Shown: in pieces, positions 21,804 through 32,451 of the stretch
Layout of the letters: every line of letters begins with the position of its first letter
How positions within the stretch are numbered: the stretch's first letter is position 1
Source of the DNA: Amoebophrya sp. A120
Taxonomy: Eukaryota > Sar > Dinophyceae > Syndiniales > Amoebophryaceae
DNA length: 64,000 nt
Direction of reading: 5' to 3'
Assembly: GCA_905178155.1 (NCBI GenBank)
Contig: CAJINV010000004.1
Location: 3,629,320 to 3,693,319, forward strand
Notes under the pieces: model-generated
Databases searched by the model: none
What the model saw: the letters and a program-made list of their open reading frames with translations, nothing else
Told to the model about the DNA's origin: nothing
Program-made: the position numbers and the translations under genes

Positions 21804-24163
21804 CAGAAGGGGGGCTGACAAAGGTCGTTGAAGATCTTGATCTGGTGAAGAGCATGGTTTTTCTTTTCCCTAAAATGAACCGTTTTCCACTTGGTACTGA
21901 GAATAACATCCGCCCGATGTATTCTTTTCCGGAGTTTTTTAACCAAATGAAAGATTACGGCACGGGTTGTGGTAGACGGGTAATGGGAGAGTACCTGTTG
22001 ATCAGGAGAGTGGTCTTTTGTTCCATTAGTGCCACCAGTAGAGCGCTGAGTGCTGATGAGTGCGTTGGTCCGATTCCTGGAGTGCTGGCGAGTCCGTGCA
22101 AGCGCGTTTGCGTAAGCAATGGTTTGGGTGTTGATCTTAGTTGAGTGCGTTGGCCCAGTGCCTTGAGTTGGTCGGCCCAATGTTTTGAGTATCTGGGACC
22201 AGCGTTTTGAGTGTGTGAATGCGGTGGTCAACTGCTTTGAGTGTTGTTTCAAGCGTCTTACTTACCTTGAAATTCGGGTACTTAAGAATCGGCGTTTTTC
22301 CGCTCAATCCGCCCTCAGTTCCACATATAAGTACTTGACTCTTTCGCCGCTCTTGAACGAAAGATAGAGCCGAAGGAGCATGAACGTAGGCGCGCCCCGA
22401 CGGGGCAGCTTGCATTGCGTAGGCCTGGGGCCGCCGATGGACGGACGACGCGCCGGGGGCTCTGGTATAGCGGATCTTATCTACCGCAGCATTTTGATAT
22501 TAATTGAATTTATTGCTTGCTTCTCGACGTTTTGTTATATTTATAAACCTTTGCTAGTCTGGAAGATGCCTCTGCACTGAGTTTGGTGCTCTGTCCGTGT
22601 GATGCTTCGGGAGTTTGAGTTCGACGCTATCAATCTGTCAAATGAAAAATCGAAACAAATTAATCAGGGCCGAGCGCGGTATAATTGGGGGCCCATACCG
22701 GAGGGGGTTGGTCGCCTGCTGCTTCTGGTGCGCCGACGGTCTCCAAGCGCATTAGGACAAGCCTGAGCGTGGCCCCTATAGCTTGCTCTTTGATGCGCAG
22801 GCCGATCCGCAGCCGCAACCTTGCTGCGGTTGTGAGATGGCTCTACACTCGCAAGGCCCTCCAGATTAGCGGCGCCAATCGGGGAGGCCTGTCCACCCGC
22901 TGGGGCTTGTTTCGAAAGGCGGAGCGAGACAACAAGCCTCTGGCGTTATGAGATCAAATTCGTGCGGGCGTGTACTTCTATGAAAGTAAGACATTGGCAT
23001 GCGCAAGGACGTTGGCATGTTGTTCCTTGCAATCGTGCGCGTCAGTCACCTCGGACGCATTGCCTTGTGGTTATCAAAAGCCTGATATTTTTCCGATACA
23101 GGCTTGGAACTCCCGGGTTTTCATGTTGTTTTTCGCAGACTCTTCCCTGTACCGCATCGGGACTGCGTTTCGCCCTGTATTGCTACGTTTATGTATCATT
23201 GCATAGAAGCATAGATAGAGATGTTCTTCTTCATGATTTATTTTGCAGTCCTAAACGAATTTGGGTTGCATACCTTCGGCTGGTGCGAGTACTGGTTGCC
23301 CATTTGGGACGATTGCGCGGACTGCCGGCGCGGCGCCGTGTAGCGCGCCCGGCAGTGCGCAGAGCCACCCGGCGGGCTTTGTTCTGCGCCCGGTATGAAA
23401 ATGGCGGCGCCGGTGGGGCGGAAGCCTACCAAAGCGGCCGGGGGCCCCGCTAACTAGGGCGCGGCAGAGTTTGTTGCCGGTCCCCGCTGTTGCATTCCAG
23501 CTCACAGAGCCGGCCCCCGCCCGGCTCCCAGCGGCCCAACGGGCCCCGGTGAACCTCACGTAGATGCGTACGGCGCATTGTACGCGCACGCAATTCGCGC
23601 GCAGACTTTGCGCGCGCCGCGGACGCACGCTGCGTGCGTACGCCTTGACGTACCTTGGCCGGGGGCCCGCCGCCACGCGTATTGATGTATGTCTATGCTT
23701 TTCTGCGCTTTTGAAGGCGAAGAACACGAGTGCCTCAAGGCCATCAGGCAGGTCGCTGTAGTCTTGTCTGCGAGCTGCAAACTGAAACTTCGTGCTTGGC
23801 AAGTAATGAAGTGCTTCTCTATGATGTTCGTGTAGTTGCTACCTGTGTCACATTTGAGCATGAGCGTTCCTGAATGTGTCTGGAAATCGCAGAAAGATTT
23901 GCTTGAGTTGCACAGGCTGAATCACAAGGGCGGTGCGGAGATTGAGGGATGAGGCTCAACTTTTTTTTTTCCGCGCCTCCAGCCATTCGTATCCACTTGA
24001 GTTCCACAAACATTCCTTAAATCTGCCTCTTTCACCGCCCGCACTCCAAAGGGAGCCTTAATCGGCAAGCAACGGCACCGCAGGCGAGGCTTGTGCATCA
24101 TCTCGTCCGACGAGAAACAAACTCTAATCTCGCCGCGCCGCCTCGATCAAAGAGGCAAGTAAG
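21804..24163. other. intergenic, repeats only
   Basis: 2.4 kb with no supported gene. A degenerate tandem array lies at about 22040-22260. The 22400-23700 part is GC-rich with many short palindromes (for example near 23320-23350) and open frames on both strands that look compositional. Confidence 0.5.
22040..22260. repeat. degenerate TTGAGTG-type tandem array
   Basis: Repeats of a roughly 25-40 bp phrase, TTGAGTGCGTTGGCCCAGTG and variants (TTTTGAGTATCTGGGACCAG, TTTTGAGTGTGTGAATG, TTTGAGTGTTG). Units are diverged. Confidence 0.6.
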
Positions 24164-27100
24164 ATGGCGTCCCCTTCCCCGGCCTCTCCCGCGAAAGACC
24201 AGCAGCCACCTCCGACCCCCGCACACCAACACCACCCGGGCGGCTCGGACAGTGAATCGGAGGGCGAATACGAGTACGGCTGGGACTTTTACTACGAGCA
24301 GCAGGTGGAGGAGAACGCCTCGCTCCTCAACGCCGATGCGGCGCAGGCCTCCAAAGCGTCGCTCACGAACACGGCGAGCACCAGTGCGCGGTCGGAGCAG
24401 CAGCGGTTCAGCTTCAGCTTGTCGAATTCTCTGCAGTTGCTCGGCGGCCAGTTTTCCCAATCCAAGCCGGGGACCACCGTGCGCGTCTCCGTCCGCCGCA
24501 AGATCTGGACGTTTTTGGAAACCGACCCGTATTATCAAATGCAAAAATGTCTGGGTCTGGAAGATTCTGAAACTTGTCATGCAGGTTTTGCATGACCCAG
24601 GACGTCTGTAATGCACGCCCTAGCATCACAGATTTTTAGAGGGCTTCCTGATGCCTACTCCGCATGACAAACGCCCTCCCCGCGTAGCACAAACTAGACT
24701 CCTCTTGCTGGTCATGCAATACAGATTTTTTTAGGGTCCAAAGTTAGCATCACAAGTTCCAACCTTCCAGACCCAGACATTTTTGCATTTGATACGTATT
24801 TGAACGCCTTTCTGCTCGCGGTCATTGCAGTGTCCACCATCGCGTTCTGTCTGGAGACCGTGCAGAAGTTCAAGAAATACCAGGCGGAGTTTTTGTTTCT
24901 GGAGTCTTTTGTCGTGGTGGTGTTTTCCGCCGAGATTATTACGCGGTACATTGCGGCCCCGATATGCATTTTGCAAATATCGATCTGGTTCTGGAAACTT
25001 GAAGATGTGATGTGGAGCTGTGAAGAAGAAGAGCTAGAAGGAACAGTCGCGAGGGTAGCCAAGCATGACAAGCCCCTTTCGGAGCGCTCTGTTACGCCTG
25101 GCGCGCATGACAAGAGAACGCATGTGCACAATTTTGTCGGTCCTGCAATACAGAATTTTTTCCAGGAGCGCCAGACGAGCATGACAAGTTCATCCCCTTT
25201 TCCAGACCCAGACACGATTATTTGCATTTGATACCGGATGAGTACGAGCAAGTTCTTTTCCATGCCGATGAACTGGGTGGATCTGATCTCCATCCTGCCC
25301 TTTTTCCTCGAGCAGGGCTGCAAGCTGTACGAGCACTTCTTCTACACCGATGTGCAAGAGCCGAACCATAACTTGACGGTCGTGCGGTGCTTGCGGCTGG
25401 CAAGGTTGTTCAAGTTCGGCCGATACTCCAGCGAAATGAGCTTGGTGACGGGTATCGATCTTTTTTAAGGGATGAAAAACTCGGTTGCTTTTGGTTCGTT
25501 TGAAATCTAATGTGGATCTTCCCGCTGGGTATTGAATTGCTATTGTTCGGCAGTAGAACTACAACTACTACGCAAAAAACAAAAACTTTGAAAAACCAAC
25601 CCCTCAGGCGCCTTCCTGCGGTCCTCTGTGTCCTTCATGATGTTGGGCTTTATGCTTTCCATTGCTTTGGTGGTTTTTTTATCAAATGCAAAAGTGTCTG
25701 GGTCTGGAAGGATGCGAGATCTGTGATGCAGTTTCTGCCTGACCCGGATCGTCTGGCATGCACGACGTAGCATCACAGATTTCGAGCAGGTCCTCCAATG
25801 CCTAATACGCATGACAAATCCCCTCTTTCGATAACAAAAAATGGGGCCTTTTGCTGGGCATGCATGACAGAAGAACTTATCATGATGTAGAATCTGCATC
25901 ACAAATTGGAATCCTTCCAGACGGAGACATATTTGCAATGCATATTTTTCCACGCTGCTCTACCTGGTGGAGCAGGGCGACTGGGACTCGGAGCTGGGGT
26001 ATGGATTGTAAAAATGTCTGGAAACTTGTGATGCTGGGCGGCGTATCATGAAGAGGCCACAGGTGCTGGCTCAGCATGACAAGAAGCTTTTGAGCTTCTA
26101 GGTGCTATGCGTATTCTGCATGACAAGCTGCGTTTCTGCATGACAGCAAAGTGGGGCTCTTGGGTAACGTGCGTGACAGATTTAAGACTCATGCCAGACA
26201 AGCATGACAAACATGCACTCTTCCAAACCCAGACATATTTGCATTTGATATGGGGTGTCACACCCGCGCAAAACTCGGCATCGAGGGGGACTTTCTGAAG
26301 ACGGAGTGCAGCCCCTTTGCCAGTATTCCGAAGGCGTTTTGGTGGGCGATTACGACGATGACCACGGTCGGGTACGGGGACACGTTTCCGGTGACGCCAG
26401 TAGGTGAGGAGTTGTTCGTGAGCTCTTGTGTTTTGTTCGTGCTTGATTTGAAGTGCGGTTTTGGATGACAAACTTATTCGAATTCACGATGATAGATCAT
26501 GTTCGTCATTTGTATCAAAATGAGGTAAATTGATCGGCGGCTGCGCGATGGTGTGTGGCATTCTGTCCGTTGCCCTCCCGACCACCGTCCTAGGCGTGCA
26601 GTTTGGGGACAGTTTATCCAAGAAAAAAACTGTGTAAGTGTAACTTTTTTGCAAGAACAGCATCACACAATTGTTTTGCATGACAGAAGACTTGTCATGC
26701 GTAGCTAGTACGCTAAAACACGTACTAAAGTAGCCTCTGATCGATGCATATGCGGCGTGACAGGTGTAATTGTATTGCAACATCTGCAAGAGCAAGACAA
26801 AGTTACACTTACACAGTTTTTTTCTTTTATACAGTTACGCCGAGATTCAGGAAGAACGAGAGCGGGGTATCGGGAGAAAAAACGACCCCACCACAGAATC
26901 ACAACTCGGGAAGTCTGCAAAAAGTCTTGCGAGTCACACAGGACAAGTAGCGTAGTAGAGGTTCCCGTTAGGAAGGACAGCCGGATGACAAGGCCACCAA
27001 CTGCCTATCCTTGTATTATCAAAAGCCCAAATCATGGCATGAATTTATCATTATGTCTCGCATGGAGATCATGCGCATTGCAAAAGTTCCTGTAGAAGAT

Positions 27101-27491
27101 GATCATGCAAATGATCAGCATGAGATTTTTTTTGTCGGGTGCAACGTTTTTCCACAGGATACGGGAAAAGATCTCCTTACTGCTCCCCTCCGACGACCAC
27201 CGACAGGAGGAGCTAGGCCGCCAAATCGCGCAGTTTCAGGAATTACGAAAATCGATCTCGGAGATACGGACGAAAGTGGAGCCCCTGGCGGCCAAACTGG
27301 TAGAGAAGGAGGAGCAGGCGAGCTTCATCACCACCCTGCAGTTTTTCGACTCTGCGGTGGAAAATAGCACGGCAAATCTGGAGCAGCATCTGATGAATCT
27401 GCGGAACCGGCAGCTGCTCAACAGCAGGAGCGGAAGCTTGTCCAGACTGGGAACGGGGGCGACTGTACCGGGTGGGACGCGGGGGGTGTAA
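24164..27491 (+). CDS. voltage-gated potassium channel (Kv type)
   Basis: Nine exons give 486 residues: 24164-24532, 24800-24962, 25239-25451, 25608-25679, 25950-25999, 26256-26403, 26525-26614, 26837-26867, 27167-27491. Six introns are introners; 25452-25607 and 26404-26524 are GT-AG. The Ser/Pro-rich N-terminus has no T1 domain. S1 is [17 protein letters not shown]2 [17 protein letters not shown]3 [15 protein letters not shown]4 is [15 protein letters not shown] with a basic residue every third position, the voltage-sensor pattern. The pore reads [18 protein letters not shown] with the K+ filter TVGYGD. S6 is [20 protein letters not shown], with ALPTT where animal Kv channels have a PVP hinge. 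The C-terminus is a coiled coil ([16 protein letters not shown]). It should be a plasma-membrane K+ channel. The model is strong because every splice restores canonical channel sequence. Confidence 0.95.
24533..24794 (-). mobile_element. introner, family A, reverse (best TIRs)
   Basis: A 262-bp element. The left end TATCAAATGCAAAAATGTCT and the inverse right end AGACATTTTTGCATTTGATA are exact complements, and pairing continues for about 31 bp. The target duplication CGTAT is perfect. It lies just before S1. Confidence 0.97.
24963..25233. mobile_element. introner, family A
   Basis: A 271-bp element between the exons of S2 and S3. Flanks are CCCGA/CCGGA. The left end is diverged (TATGCATTTTGCAAATATCG). 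Confidence 0.88.
25680..25944 (-). mobile_element. introner, family A, reverse
   Basis: A 265-bp element within the S5 coding region. The target duplication is TTTTT on both sides. It starts TATCAAATGCAAAAGTGTCT and ends ATATTTGCAATGCATA. Confidence 0.9.
26000..26250. mobile_element. introner, family A
   Basis: A 251-bp element with perfect TGGGG target duplication. The exon before it is 50 nt. It starts TATGGATTGTAAAAATGTCT. Confidence 0.93.
26615..26831. mobile_element. introner, family D
   Basis: A 217-bp element. AAAAAAACTGTGTAAGTGTA near the left end pairs with TTACACTTACACAGTTTTTT near the right end. The target duplication CAGTT is perfect. It interrupts the end of S6. Confidence 0.93.
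26868..27161. mobile_element. introner, family B
   Basis: A 294-bp element with TATCGGGAGAAAAAACGACC at the left end and AACGTTTTTCCACAGGATA at the right. Flanks are CGGGG/CGGGA. Only a 31-nt exon separates it from the preceding introner. Confidence 0.88.
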
Positions 27492-28696
27492 GTAGTGAAT
27501 AAGTACCGCGTCCTCTGAAGATCACCATACCCATAACGGTCCTGTAAGTTGCTTTTCTTCTTCTTTTCAGCAGTCTGTCTCACGACGCACTGACACACCC
27601 GAAAAAGTCTTGGTTTCTTGCTTTCTGGAATTTTGTTTCACGGGGTCTTAGACTCATTTGCGAGTCAACGAGCTCCAGTGTTGTTGTTTTGCGGTGTTGT
27701 GTAGTTCCAGGCGTCGTGTTGTAGAATACGAATTTTTCCTACCAGTAACTACAGTAGTCGCTGTGTATATGTACTATCATTTCCACCAAATTTATTCCTT
27801 TCTCGGAACAAACATTTTTCTGTATGGTTCTATAAAAATTTGGATCCTGTGCAGTTCTTGCCACAGTCGTTTCAGAAAGCACGGACGAGTTCTTCATTTC
27901 TGGATACTCCCGGCGTAGAAAGAGCAACAAGATGTTGGAAGAACAACAGCAATTTTTTTTTCCTTACAAAGAAATTCTTATTCTATCCGGTTGGGCAGAT
28001 AAATGGTAGAAAAGAGACATCAGAAGAACTTTCGCAACAAAGATTTCCAACCTGTAGTCCTCGCGTGTGTAGCCGCAAGTGACCTGAGTCGCGAGTTCTC
28101 GTCTTGCGGCGCAGTTTTGCTGTTGACGTCGCACCGCTCAACTTACTTTTCCCATTGAATTTGTCAAAGATCTTCAATACGCTGGTAGTTTCAGCCGGTA
28201 GCAAAAACTCGATAGATGGATTGTTGGCATCGATCTCTTTTTAGCATCGTCCTTAGCTGCGATCAGATCCCTCAAAAGACCAAGAAGGTATGCAAAGAAG
28301 AAGATCTCGTCGTCCCGCCCATTGGCTCAAGACTGACGACATAACGTTCTAAGGATTTGTTTCTGCCTGCTGAAGCAGCTTGTGCTTGCGTCACATGCTC
28401 TGGATCTCGATAATCTGAGTTTTCAAAAAGAAATTTTTACGGATCTTTGTAGGTTAGATAAAATTCCGATCTGACTTTGATTCAGTTCATACGCTCTTTT
28501 CCATCTGTTTAACCCCAGTGACGCGACATCAAAGTTACTATTTTACTCGTGTAGTTTCACTTGTATCACTTTGGTCTTCGATAGTTGAACTTTGAAACTA
28601 CACTGACTGTGTTGCATTTATTCCCTCTGCATAATATTTCTATCTTACGAAGTAAATATTGCGTTTATTATTTGGTAAAAATACAATAAAATTAAA
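27492..28696. other. intergenic, nothing firm
   Basis: 1.2 kb of T-rich sequence before eIF2 gamma. GTCCCGCCCATTGGCTCAAG at 28312-28331 resembles the dinoflagellate spliced leader with gaps. No gene is supported. Confidence 0.45.
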
Positions 28697-31393
28697 ATGA
28701 CTGGCGTGGACGAGAATGGGTTGGCAATCCAGGATTTGGCAAAATTGGACGTGACAACGTTGACGCCACTCTCCAGGGAAGTAATCGCCAGACAAGCAAC
28801 AATCAACGTCGGAACGATCGGGCATGTGGCGCACGGTAAGATTGATACTGAAATCTGATTATTGTATGAATCAGCTTTGTTGACATGCCGATATCATGTG
28901 CATGAGTTATGACACGCGAAGGACAACGAAAAGCAAAAGTTCCAATTCTCTCACGATATCACAGGCAAGTCAACCGTCGTAAAAGCTCTGACCGGTCTGT
29001 CCACGATTCGACACAAGTCGGAAAAGGAGCGTAACATCACGATCAAGCTCGGGTACGCAAACGCAAAACTGTACAAAACCGACGATGTGGAGGACCCCGC
29101 TTACCAATACTGCTCGATGGGCTCCGCACAGCCGGACGAGTGGAAGGGAACGCTAAACATAGGTGAGGCGGTATTACAATGAAAAATGCCCCCACCCCCG
29201 AACTTGGGATCATTTGTATTGCAAACCTTTCCAAATGAAACATTTGCCCTCTTGCATCTATCAGCATCACAGATTTCCGATCGTGAATAGCAAAAATTTG
29301 CATTGCAAAAAATCCCAGCAAGAGCGGCGCTTGTCATGCAAGCGATGCGACACACGCCTAGAATCTGCATCAGAAAGGTTCGTACTCCCTTCATGCATGG
29401 CAAAAAAGTTTTCATTTGGAAACTTTGCATCACAAATTTTTGCAACTTTGGGAGTGGGGGCATTTTTCCTTTCAATAGGCGGAAGACCGGGAAGTCACCT
29501 GGAAGCTGCAGCGACACATCTCCTTCGTGGATTGCCCAGGGCACGATATTTTGATGGCAACCATGTTGAACGGAGCGGCAGTCATGGACGCGGCGCTCTT
29601 GCTCGTCAGTAGCAACGAGGTATACTAATGACACAAAATTTATTTCACCGCGGTTTTGTATCGTTTTTAGAAGATGAGGCGAAATAAATCAACCCCCTTT
29701 TTGCTATTGCAGCTTGCATGGCAGATCGTTGCTGCAGCTTCGTGTGCAACTTGATGAGAAACTTAAACAAAACTTCATCTTTAGCCCTGCCCACAACCAC
29801 AAACACTGGAGCACTTGGCAGCCGTGGAAATCATGAAGCTCAAGCACATTATCATCCTTCAGGTAAGCTGGATAAAAAATGTTTAATCATATGCAGTGCG
29901 ACGTGGCCTGGTCTTTCCGCCCGAATTTTTCACCTGTAATTTCCTTTTGGTCGGGCAACTTGATGAAAAATGAATGTATGGAGTTGAAAAGATAAAAGAG
30001 AAATAAAACACGCATAATTACAGAACAAAGTGGAGCTGATCAAGGCAGAGGCAGCTCGGGCACAACACAAGGACATCAAAGAATTCGTGGAGGGCACCGT
30101 CGCAGAGGACGCACCCATCATCCCAATATCAGCGGTAATTATGTTTTTCCGACATTTAGATTTATTTAAGACCACATAAGCATGACGTTGACAAGAATGG
30201 ATGTCGAGGTACTCATTGTGTTAGCGCCGAGCTCAGATCGAAACAAAAAAAACCAACATCAGGTCCTGAAATACAACATGGACCTGGTCGCGCAGTACCT
30301 GTGCACGCAGATCCCCATCCCCCCGAGAGATTTCCAGTCCGTTCCCTCCATGATTGTCATCCGCTCCTTTGACGTGAATAAACCGGGTGAGGAGATCGAG
30401 AAGCTCAAGGGCGGCGTCGCGGGGGGCAGCATCCTGCGGGGCGTGCTGAAAATGCACCAGGAAATCGAGTTCCGACCGGGCGTCATAACAAAGACCAAGG
30501 ACGGCCCGGTGTGCAAACCGTTAAAATCACACGTCACCCGGTTGCAGTCGGAGAACAACGAATTGCAATACGCGGTGCCAGGAGGTCTGATCGCCGTGGG
30601 AACGAAGTTGGACCCAACACTCACAAGAGCAGACCACTTGCTGGGAAACGTATACTCTTTATACATTGCAAATGCAAATTTTTATGTGTCTGGGTCCCTG
30701 GATTTGTGATGCGGGATGTGAAGGACTAGAAAATCTGTGATGCATGGAGAGGAGTGCTAGCGCTCTTCTCTGTCGCGCAGGCGGGAGCCGCTTTGTCATG
30801 CAAATCACGAATGAATTTTATCCAAACTTTAACTTATAAATTTCAGATGCTCGGGGTACCAGGAAACATGCCGCAGATTTTCGTCGAGGTCGAAATCAAG
30901 TACTACCTTCTCAAGCGCCTCCTCGGTGTCAAGGTCAAGGAGGGAGAAAGCAACAAAGTCAAGGTACAGTTTCAGTTGTAGTGCTGGATTTTTTTCTTCT
31001 AGATTCTATAACAAATAAGCACTATTTTTCAAAATATTCGTCAACCTGAATGATCATTCAGTGGCATCATTCCCCTTCCTGTCGCTACATGGAGGTGGAA
31101 AGAAATTTTTCCACACAACTGTTCATTGTACAAAACCACAGAAACTGTCCACGGGTGAGATCCTGATGGTGAACGTGGGCAGCACAGCCGTTGGTGGCCG
31201 CATTCTGGGTATGAAGGACAGCAAGAAAGCGGAGGACAAAAAGGACGCGGTGGACAAGGCAAAGATCGAACTGACTAACCCGGTGTGCGCACAACCCGGT
31301 GACAAAGTTGCGCTCAGCCGAAGAATCGAGAAGCACTGGCGATTGGTGGGCTGGGGTACCATTCTGAAGGGAAGCACCTTGAAGGTGGAGTAG
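28697..31393 (+). CDS. EIF2S3: translation initiation factor eIF2 subunit gamma
   Basis: Eight exons (28697-28835, 28965-29171, 29483-29619, 29785-29862, 30024-30134, 30263-30649, 30847-30963, 31142-31393) give 475 residues, close to the usual length. One intron is an introner; the other six are GT-AG. The GTPase motifs are GHVAHGKST (G1), DCPGH (G3) and NKVEL (G4, where NKxD is usual). The eIF2 gamma signature [20 protein letters not shown] and the later [15 protein letters not shown] and [10 protein letters not shown] blocks are present. It carries initiator Met-tRNA to the 40S ribosome as part of the eIF2 trimer. The zinc-knuckle region, which has four Cys in most eukaryotes, keeps only one Cys here. 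Identity is certain; the altered residues are noted separately. Confidence 0.98.
29172..29477 (-). mobile_element. introner, family C1, reverse
   Basis: A 306-bp element with perfect GGCGG target duplication. It starts TATTACAATGAAAAATGCCC and ends CATTTTTCCTTTCAATA. Its interior (for example GGCGCTTGTCATGCAAGCG) is the reverse complement of the 5076 element. Confidence 0.95.
30650..30846. mobile_element. family A-derived sequence within a GT-AG intron
   Basis: A 197-bp intron with normal GTATAC and TTTCAG ends. Just inside the donor it holds ATTGCAAATGCAAATTTTTA followed by TGTGTCTGGGTC, and further on TTGTGATGC and GTCATGC, the hallmark pieces of family A. No right TIR or target duplication is left. 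Confidence 0.65.
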
Positions 31394-32451
31394 GGAAGTT
31401 TTATTCCTTCTGCTGGTGGAGAGATATCTTCGTAAAAATCTCACGACTTTACTACGTTCATTTTTGCCGAAGAGCAAAAAGATGAAAGAAGGTTGAACAA
31501 TCGCAATCATCGCCTCAGTGTCACAAAAATAGTAGATCCTCTTTTGCATACTCCATGCGTAAGATGATCTCCAAAAAATCTCACTCTGTGTCATAGATTA
31601 AACGCAAGATGAACTTTTTACCAAGGGATCATACGGGTAAGTAGTTAAAGCACACAATCGGAACAAGATGAAATCACGAAGAAGGCAGAGGAGTTTGTGA
31701 TTTCGAAAGAACCCAAAACGCACTGACGGCTCACCTCTACTGCTCCCGGTCTCTGCAAAACGAAAATGGCGCGAGCTCGCCTCTCGCGCTTGCATAAAAA
31801 ATTCTAAGATATGCACCGGAATGAACCGGAAAGACCCGCCGAGCTCTTTTACCTCAAAGGCAGCTCGAAGCTGTTTTGCAACAGTGTTTTTTCTTTTGGA
31901 ATGTCGTTTTTTTTGTGTCTGGCTCTGAATTTGATATAGCATTAGAGATTGGTAGTACGTGCTACTTACATGATCTACGTTCGTAGCGTCAGCATGTGTC
32001 TTCGTGTCTGATCCAGTCTGCCTTTGACGGCATAGACCTATCTCCCGTCGTGTAAAGATGCAAGAGCAAATCGTACTACAAGCAAGTCGTGTGAAAGGAT
32101 TTCGTGTGTTTTTTTTCGTATAACCGAACCTAATCAAGTCTTATTTGGACTTGTAGCCTCTGACGTGGTAGTCGCAAGTCTCGTTCTTGTCGTCCCTTCA
32201 ACATGCGCGAATCAAACGGATCCACAAATTCGTTGTCGTTCTATCGTTCTTCTTGCGTCCGGAATATGATTGACGCGATAGCGCTCCGGTCTGATCACAC
32301 TTCTTCACAAGGACGAGTGTCGCAGGATTTATTTTCCCTTCTTTCAGTACCTTCGCACGATTTTTTTTTTTCCACCGCGTAAAGTACAACATTGTGAAAT
32401 CTGATCTGTAGTTTCTCCCCCTATTTAAAAAACGACGTTCGCCGGAACAAG
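31394..32451. other. intergenic, nothing recognised
   Basis: About 1 kb between eIF2 gamma and the glycosidase. Open frames on the minus strand lack recognisable motifs or start context. Confidence 0.5.

Noticed and set aside
23238-23802. Long GC-rich minus-strand open frames
   Set aside because: High GC suppresses stops on both strands; the translations are Arg/Ala/Pro-rich with no motif.
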